Below, piece after piece: positions 1-7,635 of a stretch of 25,403 bases of DNA. Position numbers and translations under genes: made by a program. Source of the stretch: an uncultured Prevotellaceae bacterium (GTDB taxonomy: Bacteria > Bacteroidota > Bacteroidia > Bacteroidales > Muribaculaceae); NCBI GenBank assembly GCA_900541935.1, contig UQLZ01000032.1, forward strand, positions 1-25,403, given 5' to 3'. How positions within the stretch are numbered: position 1 is the stretch's first letter; the number at the start of each line of letters is the position of its first letter. The notes beneath the pieces were generated by a model. It had not been told where the DNA came from and did not search any database. It saw nothing but the letters and a program-made list of their open reading frames with translations.

Positions 1-37
1 ATTTTGTCCTTATAATAAGTAGTAATTTTTGTAACGC

Positions 38-1927
38 TTATTTAGGACTAGTCAATCGCTTGTTTATTTTTCCTTCGTAGTAATTGACAAATGCCTGATT
101 AACCAATCGGTTTCCTCCAGGAGTTGGATAATCCCCTGAAAAATACCAATCTCCAGGACAGTTCGGAATTGCTTGATGAAGTCCCTCTAAAGACTGATAT
201 ACAATCTGAACTTCCGCTTTTGTTCCTTCAGGCTTCAACATTTCTGCCATTTTTGCGGAAATTTCATCATCGGTAAATTGCTCATATATCCTCTTAACAG
301 AATTTTTCATTTCATTCATTGGTAATTTCAATTGCTCCAAGCATTCTTTATATACCTCATCAATTATAAACTGCTTACCTTGTTCCTTCAATAATTCAAT
401 AGTAGCACGGAAAGCAATAAATTCACTCATTCGTGACATATCAATACCGTAGCAATCCGGATACCTAACTTGGGGGGAAGATGAAACAACCACAATTTTT
501 TTGGGATTCAGTCTATCAAGCATTCTAATAATTGACTGCCTTAATGTTGTACCTCTAACAATACTGTCATCTATAACAACAAGATTATCTGAATCTTTAA
601 CAACCCCGTAAGTAACATCATAAACATGTGCAGCCAAATCATTACGCTCTGCTCCTTCGGCTATAAAAGTTCTCAACTTTATATCCTTAATTGCAATCTT
701 TTCTCTATGGATACGTTTTGAAACAATCTTATACAGTTCTTTTTCGTAGTCAGGGTTATTCTTATCAAGTTGCATTATCTCATCAACCTTCGACTTAGCG
801 AGCAAATCCTCCAACCCTTCTATCATTCCAAAGAAAGCAACTTCAGCTGTGTTAGGTATAAACGACAGAACTGTATTATCCAAATCAGAACCAACAGCTT
901 CCATTACTTTTGGAGCAATATTGACACCTAATGATTTTCTTTCTTTATATATATCACTGTCACTACCACGGGAAAAATATATTCTTTCAAATGAGCATCT
1001 TTGGTTTTCTCCACAACCGAGAATATCATCAATTTCGACACTGCCATTTTTGCTGACTACAATAGCAGAACCAGGCATCAATTCTTTAACGCTATCTATG
1101 TCAACATTCATAACTGTTTGTATGACAGGTCGCTCTGAAGCAACGACAACTATTTCATCATCTTTATAGTAAAAGGCTGGACGAATACCGTTTTTATCTC
1201 TCAAAGCAAACATATCACCAGAACCTGTAATACCGCAAATAACAAAACCACCGTCCCATGTATCGGCATTTCCTTTTAGAATATTCTTTATTGAGATGTG
1301 GTTCTCTATTTCCTTTGCCAACTTGTCACCCTCAGGAATTACATTTTCATATTTACTTTTAATACGAAAATATTCATTGTCCAAAGCATTACCTAATTGC
1401 TCCAAGATAATGACTGTATCAGAATACAATCTTGGGTGCTGGCCTTGTGAAACTACCCTATCGAAAATTTCATCAACATTTGTCATATTAAAATTTCCGC
1501 ATAACAATAAGTTTCTTGCTTTCCAGTTGCTTCTCCTCAGAAATGGATGTACATAAGCCATACCTGTTTTACCAGTAGTGCTATAGCGCAAGTGCCCCAT
1601 ATACAATTCACCGATATATGGTGCTGTTTCCATCTTTTCTCCACTATCCAAATGCAACCGAATAGCATTGCTTACCTTTGAAAATATCTCCTGAATAGCG
1701 CCGGAGCCTAGTTCCCGTTCCCTATTAATGTATTCACAACCTGGATTTGCATTTAATTTAACACACCCTATTCCTGCTGCTTCCTGACCACGGTTATGCT
1801 GCTTCTCCATCAAGAGATACAGTTTGTTCAGCCCATAAGAATAAGTACCGTATTTTTTATAATAGTAATCAAGTGGCTTCAATAATCTAATTAAAGCCAC
1901 TCCGCATTCATGCTTAATTTGCTCCAT
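38..1927 (-). CDS. PurF-like class II glutamine amidotransferase / phosphoribosyltransferase
   Basis: A 629-residue protein with an N-terminal class II glutamine amidotransferase domain and a C-terminal type I phosphoribosyltransferase domain, the layout of amidophosphoribosyltransferase (first step of purine synthesis). Visible motifs: putative nucleophile Cys8 in ECGVA, HNRGQEAAGI at 44-53, GHLRYSTTG at 111-119, CGNFNMTN at 143-150, and the PRPP-binding loop VIDDSIVRGTT at 451-461. It is longer than typical PurF (about 470-510 residues). A stretch at about 371-415 looks inserted, and the segment after RTFI (419-422) does not resemble the Arg/Lys-rich flexible loop of PurF. Cys8 would need removal of a seven-residue leader if, as in PurF, the Cys must be N-terminal. 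It lies 18 bases after glnN and is probably cotranscribed. The family is clear, but whether it catalyses the PurF reaction or is a paralogue is not settled by sequence. Confidence 0.85.
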   Translation of the reverse strand: MEQIKHECGVALIRLLKPLDYYYKKYGTYSYGLNKLYLLMEKQHNRGQEAAGIGCVKLNANPGCEYINRERELGSGAIQEIFSKVSNAIRLHLDSGEKMETAPYIGELYMGHLRYSTTGKTGMAYVHPFLRRSNWKARNLLLCGNFNMTNVDEIFDRVVSQGQHPRLYSDTVIILEQLGNALDNEYFRIKSKYENVIPEGDKLAKEIENHISIKNILKGNADTWDGGFVICGITGSGDMFALRDKNGIRPAFYYKDDEIVVVASERPVIQTVMNVDIDSVKELMPGSAIVVSKNGSVEIDDILGCGENQRCSFERIYFSRGSDSDIYKERKSLGVNIAPKVMEAVGSDLDNTVLSFIPNTAEVAFFGMIEGLEDLLAKSKVDEIMQLDKNNPDYEKELYKIVSKRIHREKIAIKDIKLRTFIAEGAERNDLAAHVYDVTYGVVKDSDNLVVIDDSIVRGTTLRQSIIRMLDRLNPKKIVVVSSSPQVRYPDCYGIDMSRMSEFIAFRATIELLKEQGKQFIIDEVYKECLEQLKLPMNEMKNSVKRIYEQFTDDEISAKMAEMLKPEGTKAEVQIVYQSLEGLHQAIPNCPGDWYFSGDYPTPGGNRLVNQAFVNYYEGKINKRLTSPK

Positions 1928-1945
1928 TATACGATAAATCTAATA

Positions 1946-4135
1946 TTATCTAATGAATAGTAGCTCTCTATACTTTGGCAATGGCCACATCTCATTATCA
2001 ACCAAAAGTTCAAGTTTATCGATATGGTACCTGATTGTTTCCATACATGGCTTAACGCTATCGTGATATGCAATGGCTTTTTCTCGCTCGCACTCAATAA
2101 CGTTTGCAACCTTCCTTGAATTAACCATATTCTTTACTGCATCTTTTATAACCACCATGTGCTTGGCTATTTTCTTGATAGTTTCTTTTTCCTGCTCTGC
2201 CATCTCTTTTCCTTCTTCACCGAAAATTGCTGTCATCTTCATAACATTATCAAGCAAAACAGACTGATATCGTGTTGCAACTGGTATAATGTGATTAATT
2301 GCCAAATCGCCCAAAACGCGGGATTCAATTTGGATTTTCTTAGTGTACATCTCCCACTTAACTTCATTGCGGGCACGCAACTCCACTTCGCTGAAGACAC
2401 CAACTCTTTTAAACATTTCCACAGATGACGGAGACAGATATGAATCAAAGATTTTAGGAACGCATGATTCGCAGTCAAGCCCCCTTCTCTTTGCTTCTTC
2501 CTTCCACTCCTCACTATATCCATTGCCATCAAAGTGAATCATTTCATTTTCAACAAACAAACGCTTAATTTCAGATAATATAGCCGCTTCTTTTCCTTCT
2601 CCAGCCGCGATACGCTCATCAATTATCTTTTTAAACTCATTTAATTGATCTGCAACAACGGCATTTAATGCTATCATTGCCGATGCACAGTTTGCTGAAG
2701 AACCAATTGCCCTAAATTCAAATCTATTACCTGTGAAGGCAAATGGAGAAGTTCTATTTCTATCTGTATTATCGACAAGCAATTCTGGAATTTGAGTTAC
2801 ATTAGCCAACTTTAATCCCTCTTTATTTGCGAAATTAATTGTATCATCAAATTTTATACTTATCAATTTGTCTATAGCGTCTGAAATTTGCTGTCCAAGA
2901 AACATAGAAATAATTGCAGGAGGCGCTTCATTTGCACCAAGTCTATGCTCATTTGTTGCCGATGATATAGAAGCCTTAAGCAAGCCATTATGTTTGTTAA
3001 CGGCAGCCATAACATTTGCCAAGAAAGTCATAAACTGCAGGTTATCTTTTGGTGATTTTCCTGGTGAGAAAAGCATTTCTCCTGTGTCAGTTCCAAGACT
3101 CCAATTATTGTGCTTACCAGAGCCATTAACTCCGTCAAACGGTTTCTCATGAAGCAGAACTTGAAAATTATGTTTATTGGCAACTTCACTGATTAATGAC
3201 ATTAACAATAAATTATGGTCATTTGCCAAATTCATTTCCTCAAATATAGGAGCAAGTTCAAACTGATTTGGTGCAACTTCATTATGACGCGTTTTTGCCG
3301 GGATACCCAACTTATGGCATTCAATTTCAAGATCAAGCATAAAGGCCTCAACTCGAGAAGGAATAGCACCAAAATAATGGTCCTCCAACTGCTGGTTTTT
3401 TGCACTCTCATGCCCCATTAAAGTTCGCCCAGTCATAACCAAATCCGGACGGGCAGCATATAAGGCCTTATCTACAAGAAAATATTCCTGCTCCCAACCA
3501 AGATACGAAATAATATGCTTAACGTTCTCATCAAACAAGCGAGCAACAGCAGTTCCAGCCTTGTCAACCGCATTAATAGACCTTAGCAGAGGAGTCTTGT
3601 AGTCAAGTGATTCTCCCGTATATGCAATAAAGATTGTTGGAATACACAATGTATGACCAACAATAAATGCAGGAGAAGAAATATCCCATGCAGAATAACC
3701 TCTTGCTTCAAAGGTATTTCGGATACCTCCATTAGGAAAACTTGAAGCATCTGGCTCTTGTTGAACAAGAAGTTTTCCTGAAAATTCCTCAATAACTCCG
3801 TCTTTGCCGTCATGCTCAATAAAACCATCATGCTTCTCAGCTGTACCGTCTGTCAATGGATGAAACCAGTGAGAATAGTGTCGTGCGCCATTTTCCATTG
3901 CCCACGCCTTCATTCCTGCGGCAACATTGTTTGCAAGTTCGCGATTCAATGATTTTTTGTTGTCAATAGCATCTACCAAAGCATCGTATGTTTTCTGATC
4001 CAAGTAGCGGTACATTTGCGTTCTGTTAAACACATACATTCCGTAATATTCAGAAGGACGCTCTTTCGGAATATCTACTGATACGGCTTTTCGTCCGTAT
4101 GCTTCTTCTACAACTTTAAATCTTAATGTTGACAT
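1946..4135 (-). CDS. glnN: Glutamine synthetase type III
   Basis: ATP-dependent synthesis of glutamine from glutamate and ammonia in the cytoplasm. At 729 residues it has the length of the GSIII class rather than the roughly 470 residues of GSI. Recognisable blocks are GWEQEYFLVD at 213-222 (metal/glutamate site), EVAPNQFELAP at 286-296, the ATP/glutamate motif NGSGKHNNWSLGT at 337-349 and NEHRLGANEAPPAI at 395-408. The C-terminal third is mostly helical and ends in PLPKYRELLFIR. The start codon lies 20 bases after dapF and the stop 18 bases before the amidotransferase gene, so the three genes look like one operon driven from the dapF promoter. No PII-type or nitrogen-regulator gene is in the window. 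Assignment to GSIII is secure; control by nitrogen is inference. Confidence 0.97.
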   Translation of the reverse strand: MSTLRFKVVEEAYGRKAVSVDIPKERPSEYYGMYVFNRTQMYRYLDQKTYDALVDAIDNKKSLNRELANNVAAGMKAWAMENGARHYSHWFHPLTDGTAEKHDGFIEHDGKDGVIEEFSGKLLVQQEPDASSFPNGGIRNTFEARGYSAWDISSPAFIVGHTLCIPTIFIAYTGESLDYKTPLLRSINAVDKAGTAVARLFDENVKHIISYLGWEQEYFLVDKALYAARPDLVMTGRTLMGHESAKNQQLEDHYFGAIPSRVEAFMLDLEIECHKLGIPAKTRHNEVAPNQFELAPIFEEMNLANDHNLLLMSLISEVANKHNFQVLLHEKPFDGVNGSGKHNNWSLGTDTGEMLFSPGKSPKDNLQFMTFLANVMAAVNKHNGLLKASISSATNEHRLGANEAPPAIISMFLGQQISDAIDKLISIKFDDTINFANKEGLKLANVTQIPELLVDNTDRNRTSPFAFTGNRFEFRAIGSSANCASAMIALNAVVADQLNEFKKIIDERIAAGEGKEAAILSEIKRLFVENEMIHFDGNGYSEEWKEEAKRRGLDCESCVPKIFDSYLSPSSVEMFKRVGVFSEVELRARNEVKWEMYTKKIQIESRVLGDLAINHIIPVATRYQSVLLDNVMKMTAIFGEEGKEMAEQEKETIKKIAKHMVVIKDAVKNMVNSRKVANVIECEREKAIAYHDSVKPCMETIRYHIDKLELLVDNEMWPLPKYRELLFIR

Positions 4136-4155
4136 AATTCAGACAGTTATTTCGT

Positions 4156-4995
4156 TTAATCAATTCTTACAATTCCTTCAAATGAGATTTCAGCGGGACC
4201 TGTCATATAAACATGATTATCTTCCAACCACGCTATCTCCAAATCTCCTCCAGGAAGATGAACTGTGGCAGCCTTCTCACACAAGTCATTAACAACACCC
4301 GCAACAACAGCAGCACACGCCCCAGTTCCACAAGCAAGCGTTTCTCCACTTCCACGCTCCCACACTCTCATTTCCAATTCTCTTTTATTAAGCACTTTTA
4401 CAAATTCAACATTTACCCCATCTGGGAAAATAGAATCTTCCCCTATTATTTTTCCAACAATCGGCAAATCAACCAAATAGGGGTTGCTACAAAAAATAAC
4501 GCCGTGAGGATTTCCAATCGACACGGCTGTTATAGTATAATCTGTATTATTTACAGATATATTAAATTTTTTATTATCTACACTCTTTACAGGTATTTCA
4601 GTGGGTTCAAGGATCGGCTCACCCATATCAACGGTGACAGCATCAACTATATCTGCAAAATCCGTAAACAATTTCAGATTTTTAACTCCCGACAAAGTTT
4701 CCAGAGCAATATTCTTTTTATCAGTCAATCGCTTTTCATATACATATTTGCCAAGACAACGGGACGCATTGCCACACATCTTACCTTCTGAACCGTCAGC
4801 ATTAAACATTCTCATTTTAAAATCAGCGATTTTTGACGGTAAGATAGCAACTAAGCCATCTGCCCCAACCCCCTTATGACGCTCACTAAGCCGACATGAC
4901 AATGTGCCTAAATTTTCAGGCTCTGCATCCAGGCAATTGATAAGGATATAATCATTACCAGCCCCGTGCATTTTTGTGAACATCAAATCTTTCAT
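4156..4995 (-). CDS. dapF: Diaminopimelate epimerase
   Basis: Interconverts LL- and meso-diaminopimelate for lysine and peptidoglycan synthesis. The frame is open back to 5040, but a strong promoter (-7 element 5011-5019) lies inside that extension, so the ATG at 4995 (or 4983, giving MFTKMHGAGNDY) is the credible start. From 4995 the protein has 279 residues, normal for DapF. The two active-site cysteines are present: Cys74 in MCGNASRC and Cys222 in ACGTGACAAV. Other family motifs are FTKMHGAGND at 6-15, FNADGSEGKMCGN at 64-76 and GNPHGV at 161-166. It is the first gene of a three-gene operon with glnN and the PurF-like gene. No LL-diaminopimelate aminotransferase gene (dapL) or other lysine gene is next to it. 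Confidence 0.96.
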   Translation of the reverse strand: MKDLMFTKMHGAGNDYILINCLDAEPENLGTLSCRLSERHKGVGADGLVAILPSKIADFKMRMFNADGSEGKMCGNASRCLGKYVYEKRLTDKKNIALETLSGVKNLKLFTDFADIVDAVTVDMGEPILEPTEIPVKSVDNKKFNISVNNTDYTITAVSIGNPHGVIFCSNPYLVDLPIVGKIIGEDSIFPDGVNVEFVKVLNKRELEMRVWERGSGETLACGTGACAAVVAGVVNDLCEKAATVHLPGGDLEIAWLEDNHVYMTGPAEISFEGIVRID

Positions 4996-5010
4996 ACCTC
5001 TTTTCTTACT

Positions 5011-5043
5011 GCAAAGATATAAACAATTAAAAACGTACACAAA
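5011..5043 (-). promoter_or_regulatory. dapF-glnN operon promoter (Bacteroidota type)
   Basis: On the minus strand a -33 TTTG (complement of 5040-5043) is followed after 20 bases by TATCTTTGC (complement of 5011-5019), matching the Bacteroidota consensus TTTG-N19-21-TAnnTTTG. Transcription should start near 5004, about ten bases before the ATG at 4995. This rules out the longer dapF start at 5040. Confidence 0.8.
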
Positions 5044-5101
5044 TTATGATATTTAAAAAATATTATGATTTGCTATTCATTTTATTCAAGCCTGAACTCC
5101 T

Positions 5102-6340
5102 TTACTTTGCAATATCATAAAAAATAGTAGAGGAATTTTCTTCATTAAATAACGATGAGGCAAAACTTTTTATATCTTGTTTTCCAATAATTCGGTAATT
5201 GTCTATTTCTGAATTAATCATATCAGCATTGCCAAGCATTTCGTAGTATGCAATATTAGCAGCTCGCTCATCTATATTTATATTTGTAAACAAGCGATTA
5301 GACTCAAACTTGTTTGCATATTTTTCAACCTCATAATCAGTTACGGTATCTATCATTCGATTAATTTCTTCACAGATGGCATTATTAGCCTCTTCAAAGC
5401 CAACTCCAGGCAAAAGGGTTGCTTGCATTCGCAAGACTCCTGGTTCTACCTCTCCTGTTATTGACGCATCAATATTAGAAAACAAATACCCTTGTGATAT
5501 GAATTTTTTAAAGAACCTTGACGACCTACCATTTGAAAGAATATCACTAATAAGATCAGATTCTATATACCCTTTTGAGAGTCTATCTGGCATGTGATAT
5601 GCTTTAAAAATCATTCTATGCGGCACATTTCTGGCAACGAGCAATTCTCTTTTCTCTTTTTGCTCTGGCTCTTGTTCATGACAAGCAGGCTTTGAAATAT
5701 GACGCTTTTCTATATCTCCAAAGCTCTTCTCTGCTAACCTAAAAACTTCATCAGAATCAATGTCCCCAACCACAGAAAGGATTGCATTTGAAGGACAATA
5801 AAATTTTTTGTACAAACTAAGGATATCAGACTTTTCTGCGTTCTCTATAGTTTGCACATCCAACCCTATTGTTGGCCATCGATAAGGATGAACCTTATAC
5901 GCAAGTGCCCTCCAAAGATGAGTCATATCACCATAAGGAACATTAAGACATCTTTGCTTAAACTCCTCTGCCACAACACTCCTTTGGTTTTCAACACTCT
6001 CATCAGTCAATGAAAGGTTTACCATCCTATCTGCCTCAAGAATTAAGGCTGTTTCAATATTTTCAACAGGAAGGACCTCGTAATAGTTTGTTATATCATT
6101 GTTTGTCCAGGCATTATTCTCGCCTTTTGCCATCTGAACAACGGTGTCAAAGTATGGAGCAGATGGAGTTCCAGAAAACATCAAATGCTCCATTAGATGA
6201 GCAAACCCAGTATGCTTCGGGTCCTCATCTTTTGCTCCCACACAGTATAACAAATTTACTGCTGCCATTTTTGTGGTAGCCTCTCTATTATGCACTATGC
6301 GCAATCCGTTTTCTAATTGATGGCTATTAATTTCTATCAT
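5102..6340 (-). CDS. M16 family zinc metallopeptidase
   Basis: A 412-residue peptidase of the M16 (pitrilysin/insulinase, processing-peptidase-like) family. The inverted zinc motif HxxEH is H48-L-M-E51-H52 within FAHLMEHLMFSG. The third-ligand region is NQRSVVAEEFKQ, about 75 residues further on. A substrate-domain segment around PHRMIFKAYHMPD and the long second domain to the C terminus give the two-domain length of M16B enzymes. There is no signal peptide at the start, MIEINSHQLENGLRIV, so it is probably cytoplasmic unless exported another way. The start lies 2 bases after the cyclophilin gene, so it is translated from the same transcript. Substrate unknown. The family is clear from the motifs; a role in clearing peptides would be a guess. 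Confidence 0.92.
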   Translation of the reverse strand: MIEINSHQLENGLRIVHNREATTKMAAVNLLYCVGAKDEDPKHTGFAHLMEHLMFSGTPSAPYFDTVVQMAKGENNAWTNNDITNYYEVLPVENIETALILEADRMVNLSLTDESVENQRSVVAEEFKQRCLNVPYGDMTHLWRALAYKVHPYRWPTIGLDVQTIENAEKSDILSLYKKFYCPSNAILSVVGDIDSDEVFRLAEKSFGDIEKRHISKPACHEQEPEQKEKRELLVARNVPHRMIFKAYHMPDRLSKGYIESDLISDILSNGRSSRFFKKFISQGYLFSNIDASITGEVEPGVLRMQATLLPGVGFEEANNAICEEINRMIDTVTDYEVEKYANKFESNRLFTNINIDERAANIAYYEMLGNADMINSEIDNYRIIGKQDIKSFASSLFNEENSSTIFYDIAK

Positions 6341-6342
6341 TA

Positions 6343-7182
6343 TTACAAGATAATTGCCTTAATAATTTTAATATCCTCAATCGGTCTGTCGTTTGAATCT
6401 GTTTTTACTGTTTGAAGACTGTCAACAACCTCCATTCCACTGACGACCTCACCATAAACAGTATAACTGCCGTCGAGGAAAGGAGTTCCTCCATTCTCTG
6501 TATATTCCTTTTTTTGCTCTGGAGTAAAGTGGAAAAGATTAGATTTAACAGTGTCTTCCGTCTGCTTTATTAACTTCTCCTGCAATTCAGTTAAACCAGC
6601 AGAATTACGCTCTTTTCTCAAGCGGAAAATCTCATCTCTATTTTCGCTGCAAAGATCTTGGAAAACAGACTGTTTCTGTCTATTTTGAATTGATTTCTCC
6701 ATCTGAATCAATTCCTGCTCATTATATTTCTTACCCGTTACAATATAGAATTGAGAACCAGAAGATTTCTTTTCTGGATTTACATTATCTCCAGTTCTTG
6801 CTGCAGCAATAGCTCCTCTCTTATGGAAAAGTTTCGGATAGACAAACTCAGCAGGAATTTCTTCCCCATGGTCCGAACTGCCAAGCATCTGACCCTTTGT
6901 TGCTGTTTTCGATGAGGGATCGCCTGTCTGAACCATAAACTCATTAATAACGCGATGGAAAAGCACCCCATCGTAAGCACCATCCTTTACATTGTTAATG
7001 AAATTCTCCTTATGACCTGGAGTCTCGTTATATAATTTAATATCTATATTTCCTAATGTTGTTTCCAAACGAACAACTGTCATATCATTTGCCATATTCT
7101 TTTGTTTAAAAGCACAAAGCATTAGCGGCAAGACAATAGCCAAAACCGCTAACGCTATAAATTTACTTATTTTTAAAATCAT
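6343..7182 (-). CDS. Exported cyclophilin-type peptidyl-prolyl isomerase
   Basis: Catalyses cis-trans isomerisation of prolyl bonds, probably in the periplasm. Residues 1-22 form a hydrophobic export signal. Cys23 in LMLCAF could be lipidated, but the lipobox is poor. The cyclophilin fold begins at TVVRLETTLGNIDIKLYNE (35-53) and carries FHRVINEFMVQTGDP (75-89), GAIAAART (123-130) and SGSQFYIVTG (141-150). An insertion of about 80 charged, helical residues (151-232) then precedes the last conserved part, PFLDGSYTVYGEVVSGM (234-250). Similar helical insertions occur in other Bacteroidota cyclophilins, as far as I recall. The start ATG overlaps the stop of the 123-residue gene upstream by 4 bases, and the M16 peptidase gene follows after 2 bases, so all three are one operon. 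Confidence 0.93.
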   Translation of the reverse strand: MILKISKFIALAVLAIVLPLMLCAFKQKNMANDMTVVRLETTLGNIDIKLYNETPGHKENFINNVKDGAYDGVLFHRVINEFMVQTGDPSSKTATKGQMLGSSDHGEEIPAEFVYPKLFHKRGAIAAARTGDNVNPEKKSSGSQFYIVTGKKYNEQELIQMEKSIQNRQKQSVFQDLCSENRDEIFRLRKERNSAGLTELQEKLIKQTEDTVKSNLFHFTPEQKKEYTENGGTPFLDGSYTVYGEVVSGMEVVDSLQTVKTDSNDRPIEDIKIIKAIIL

Positions 7183-7550
7183 ATTCCTTTTGGAAAAACT
7201 CTCTTATAGATTCTTCTAAAATTGTCATCCTTGTTGAGTTCCTCTACTCTTTCTGCATAATCTGCACCCCAAATGCTACTAAGCAAATCAGGAATATACT
7301 TATGCTCTCTATCTCTCTCAATTGCGGCTTTTATAAGGGTATCAATGCTCTCTGCATATTTGTCCTTATCAATAGCATGCAAATAGCGTGCAGTACTCAC
7401 TACAAACTGACCGTTTCTGTCAACTTGAATGATGTTTTCTACCAGTTTAGGCATAATGTCATCGCAGTTGCCAATATTATTAGCAATATATTCATAGGTT
7501 GCCAATCCGTCTTCATCTTTCCGCAACTTTTTGAGTATTTCTTCGCTCAT
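7179..7550 (-). CDS. Uncharacterised small helical protein
   Basis: A 123-residue protein that I do not recognise. It has no signal peptide, no predicted membrane segment, and is rich in charged residues with an expected all-helical fold (for example LVENIIQVDRNGQFVVSTAR and YAERVEELNKDDNFRRIYKR). The coding call rests on three things: a good promoter 26 bases upstream of its ATG at 7550, a 4-base overlap with the cyclophilin gene downstream, and normal codon use. As first gene of an operon with an exported isomerase and an M16 peptidase it may have a role linked to protein folding or turnover, but nothing in the sequence shows one. It is probably cytoplasmic. Confidence 0.8.
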   Translation of the reverse strand: MSEEILKKLRKDEDGLATYEYIANNIGNCDDIMPKLVENIIQVDRNGQFVVSTARYLHAIDKDKYAESIDTLIKAAIERDREHKYIPDLLSSIWGADYAERVEELNKDDNFRRIYKRVFPKGI

Positions 7551-7575
7551 AACTTATTTTTTATTTCTTATTTTA

Positions 7576-7605
7576 CAAAAGTAATGCAATTAAACCTAAT
7601 CTAAA
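7576..7605 (-). promoter_or_regulatory. Promoter of the small protein-cyclophilin-M16 operon
   Basis: The minus strand has TACTTTTG (complement of 7576-7583), a full match to the -7 consensus TAnnTTTG, 25 bases before the ATG at 7550. A weak -33 TTTA lies at 7602-7605, with an 18-base spacer. The -33 region sits inside a direct repeat described among the findings. Confidence 0.65.
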
Positions 7606-7619
7606 AGATTTAAACCTAA
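7590..7619. repeat. 10-bp direct repeat flanking a short palindrome, possible operator
   Basis: TTAAACCTAA occurs at 7590-7599 and again at 7610-7619, exactly 20 bases apart (two helical turns). Between them is AATCT-AAA-AGATT (7598-7610), a 5-bp inverted repeat. The array overlaps the -33 region of the promoter for the gene starting at 7550, a usual place for a regulator site. The region is AT-rich, so chance cannot be excluded. Confidence 0.5.
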
Positions 7620-7635
7620 ATAATTCGGATAAATA

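Noticed and set aside
1..37. Sequence downstream of the PurF-like gene
   Set aside because: Only 37 bases are available; no terminator or gene start can be supported.
4136..4155. Possible riboswitch or separate promoter before glnN
   Set aside because: The gap is only 20 bases, too short for a riboswitch, and holds no -7 motif.
4213..4791. Long open frame (192 codons) on the plus strand opposite dapF
   Set aside because: Antisense to the conserved dapF gene; its composition is that of reversed coding sequence, with no family motif.
5044..5101. Hairpin after the M16 peptidase gene as a terminator
   Set aside because: Only a very weak AT stem (around 5050-5063) without a stable GC core; no terminator is called there.
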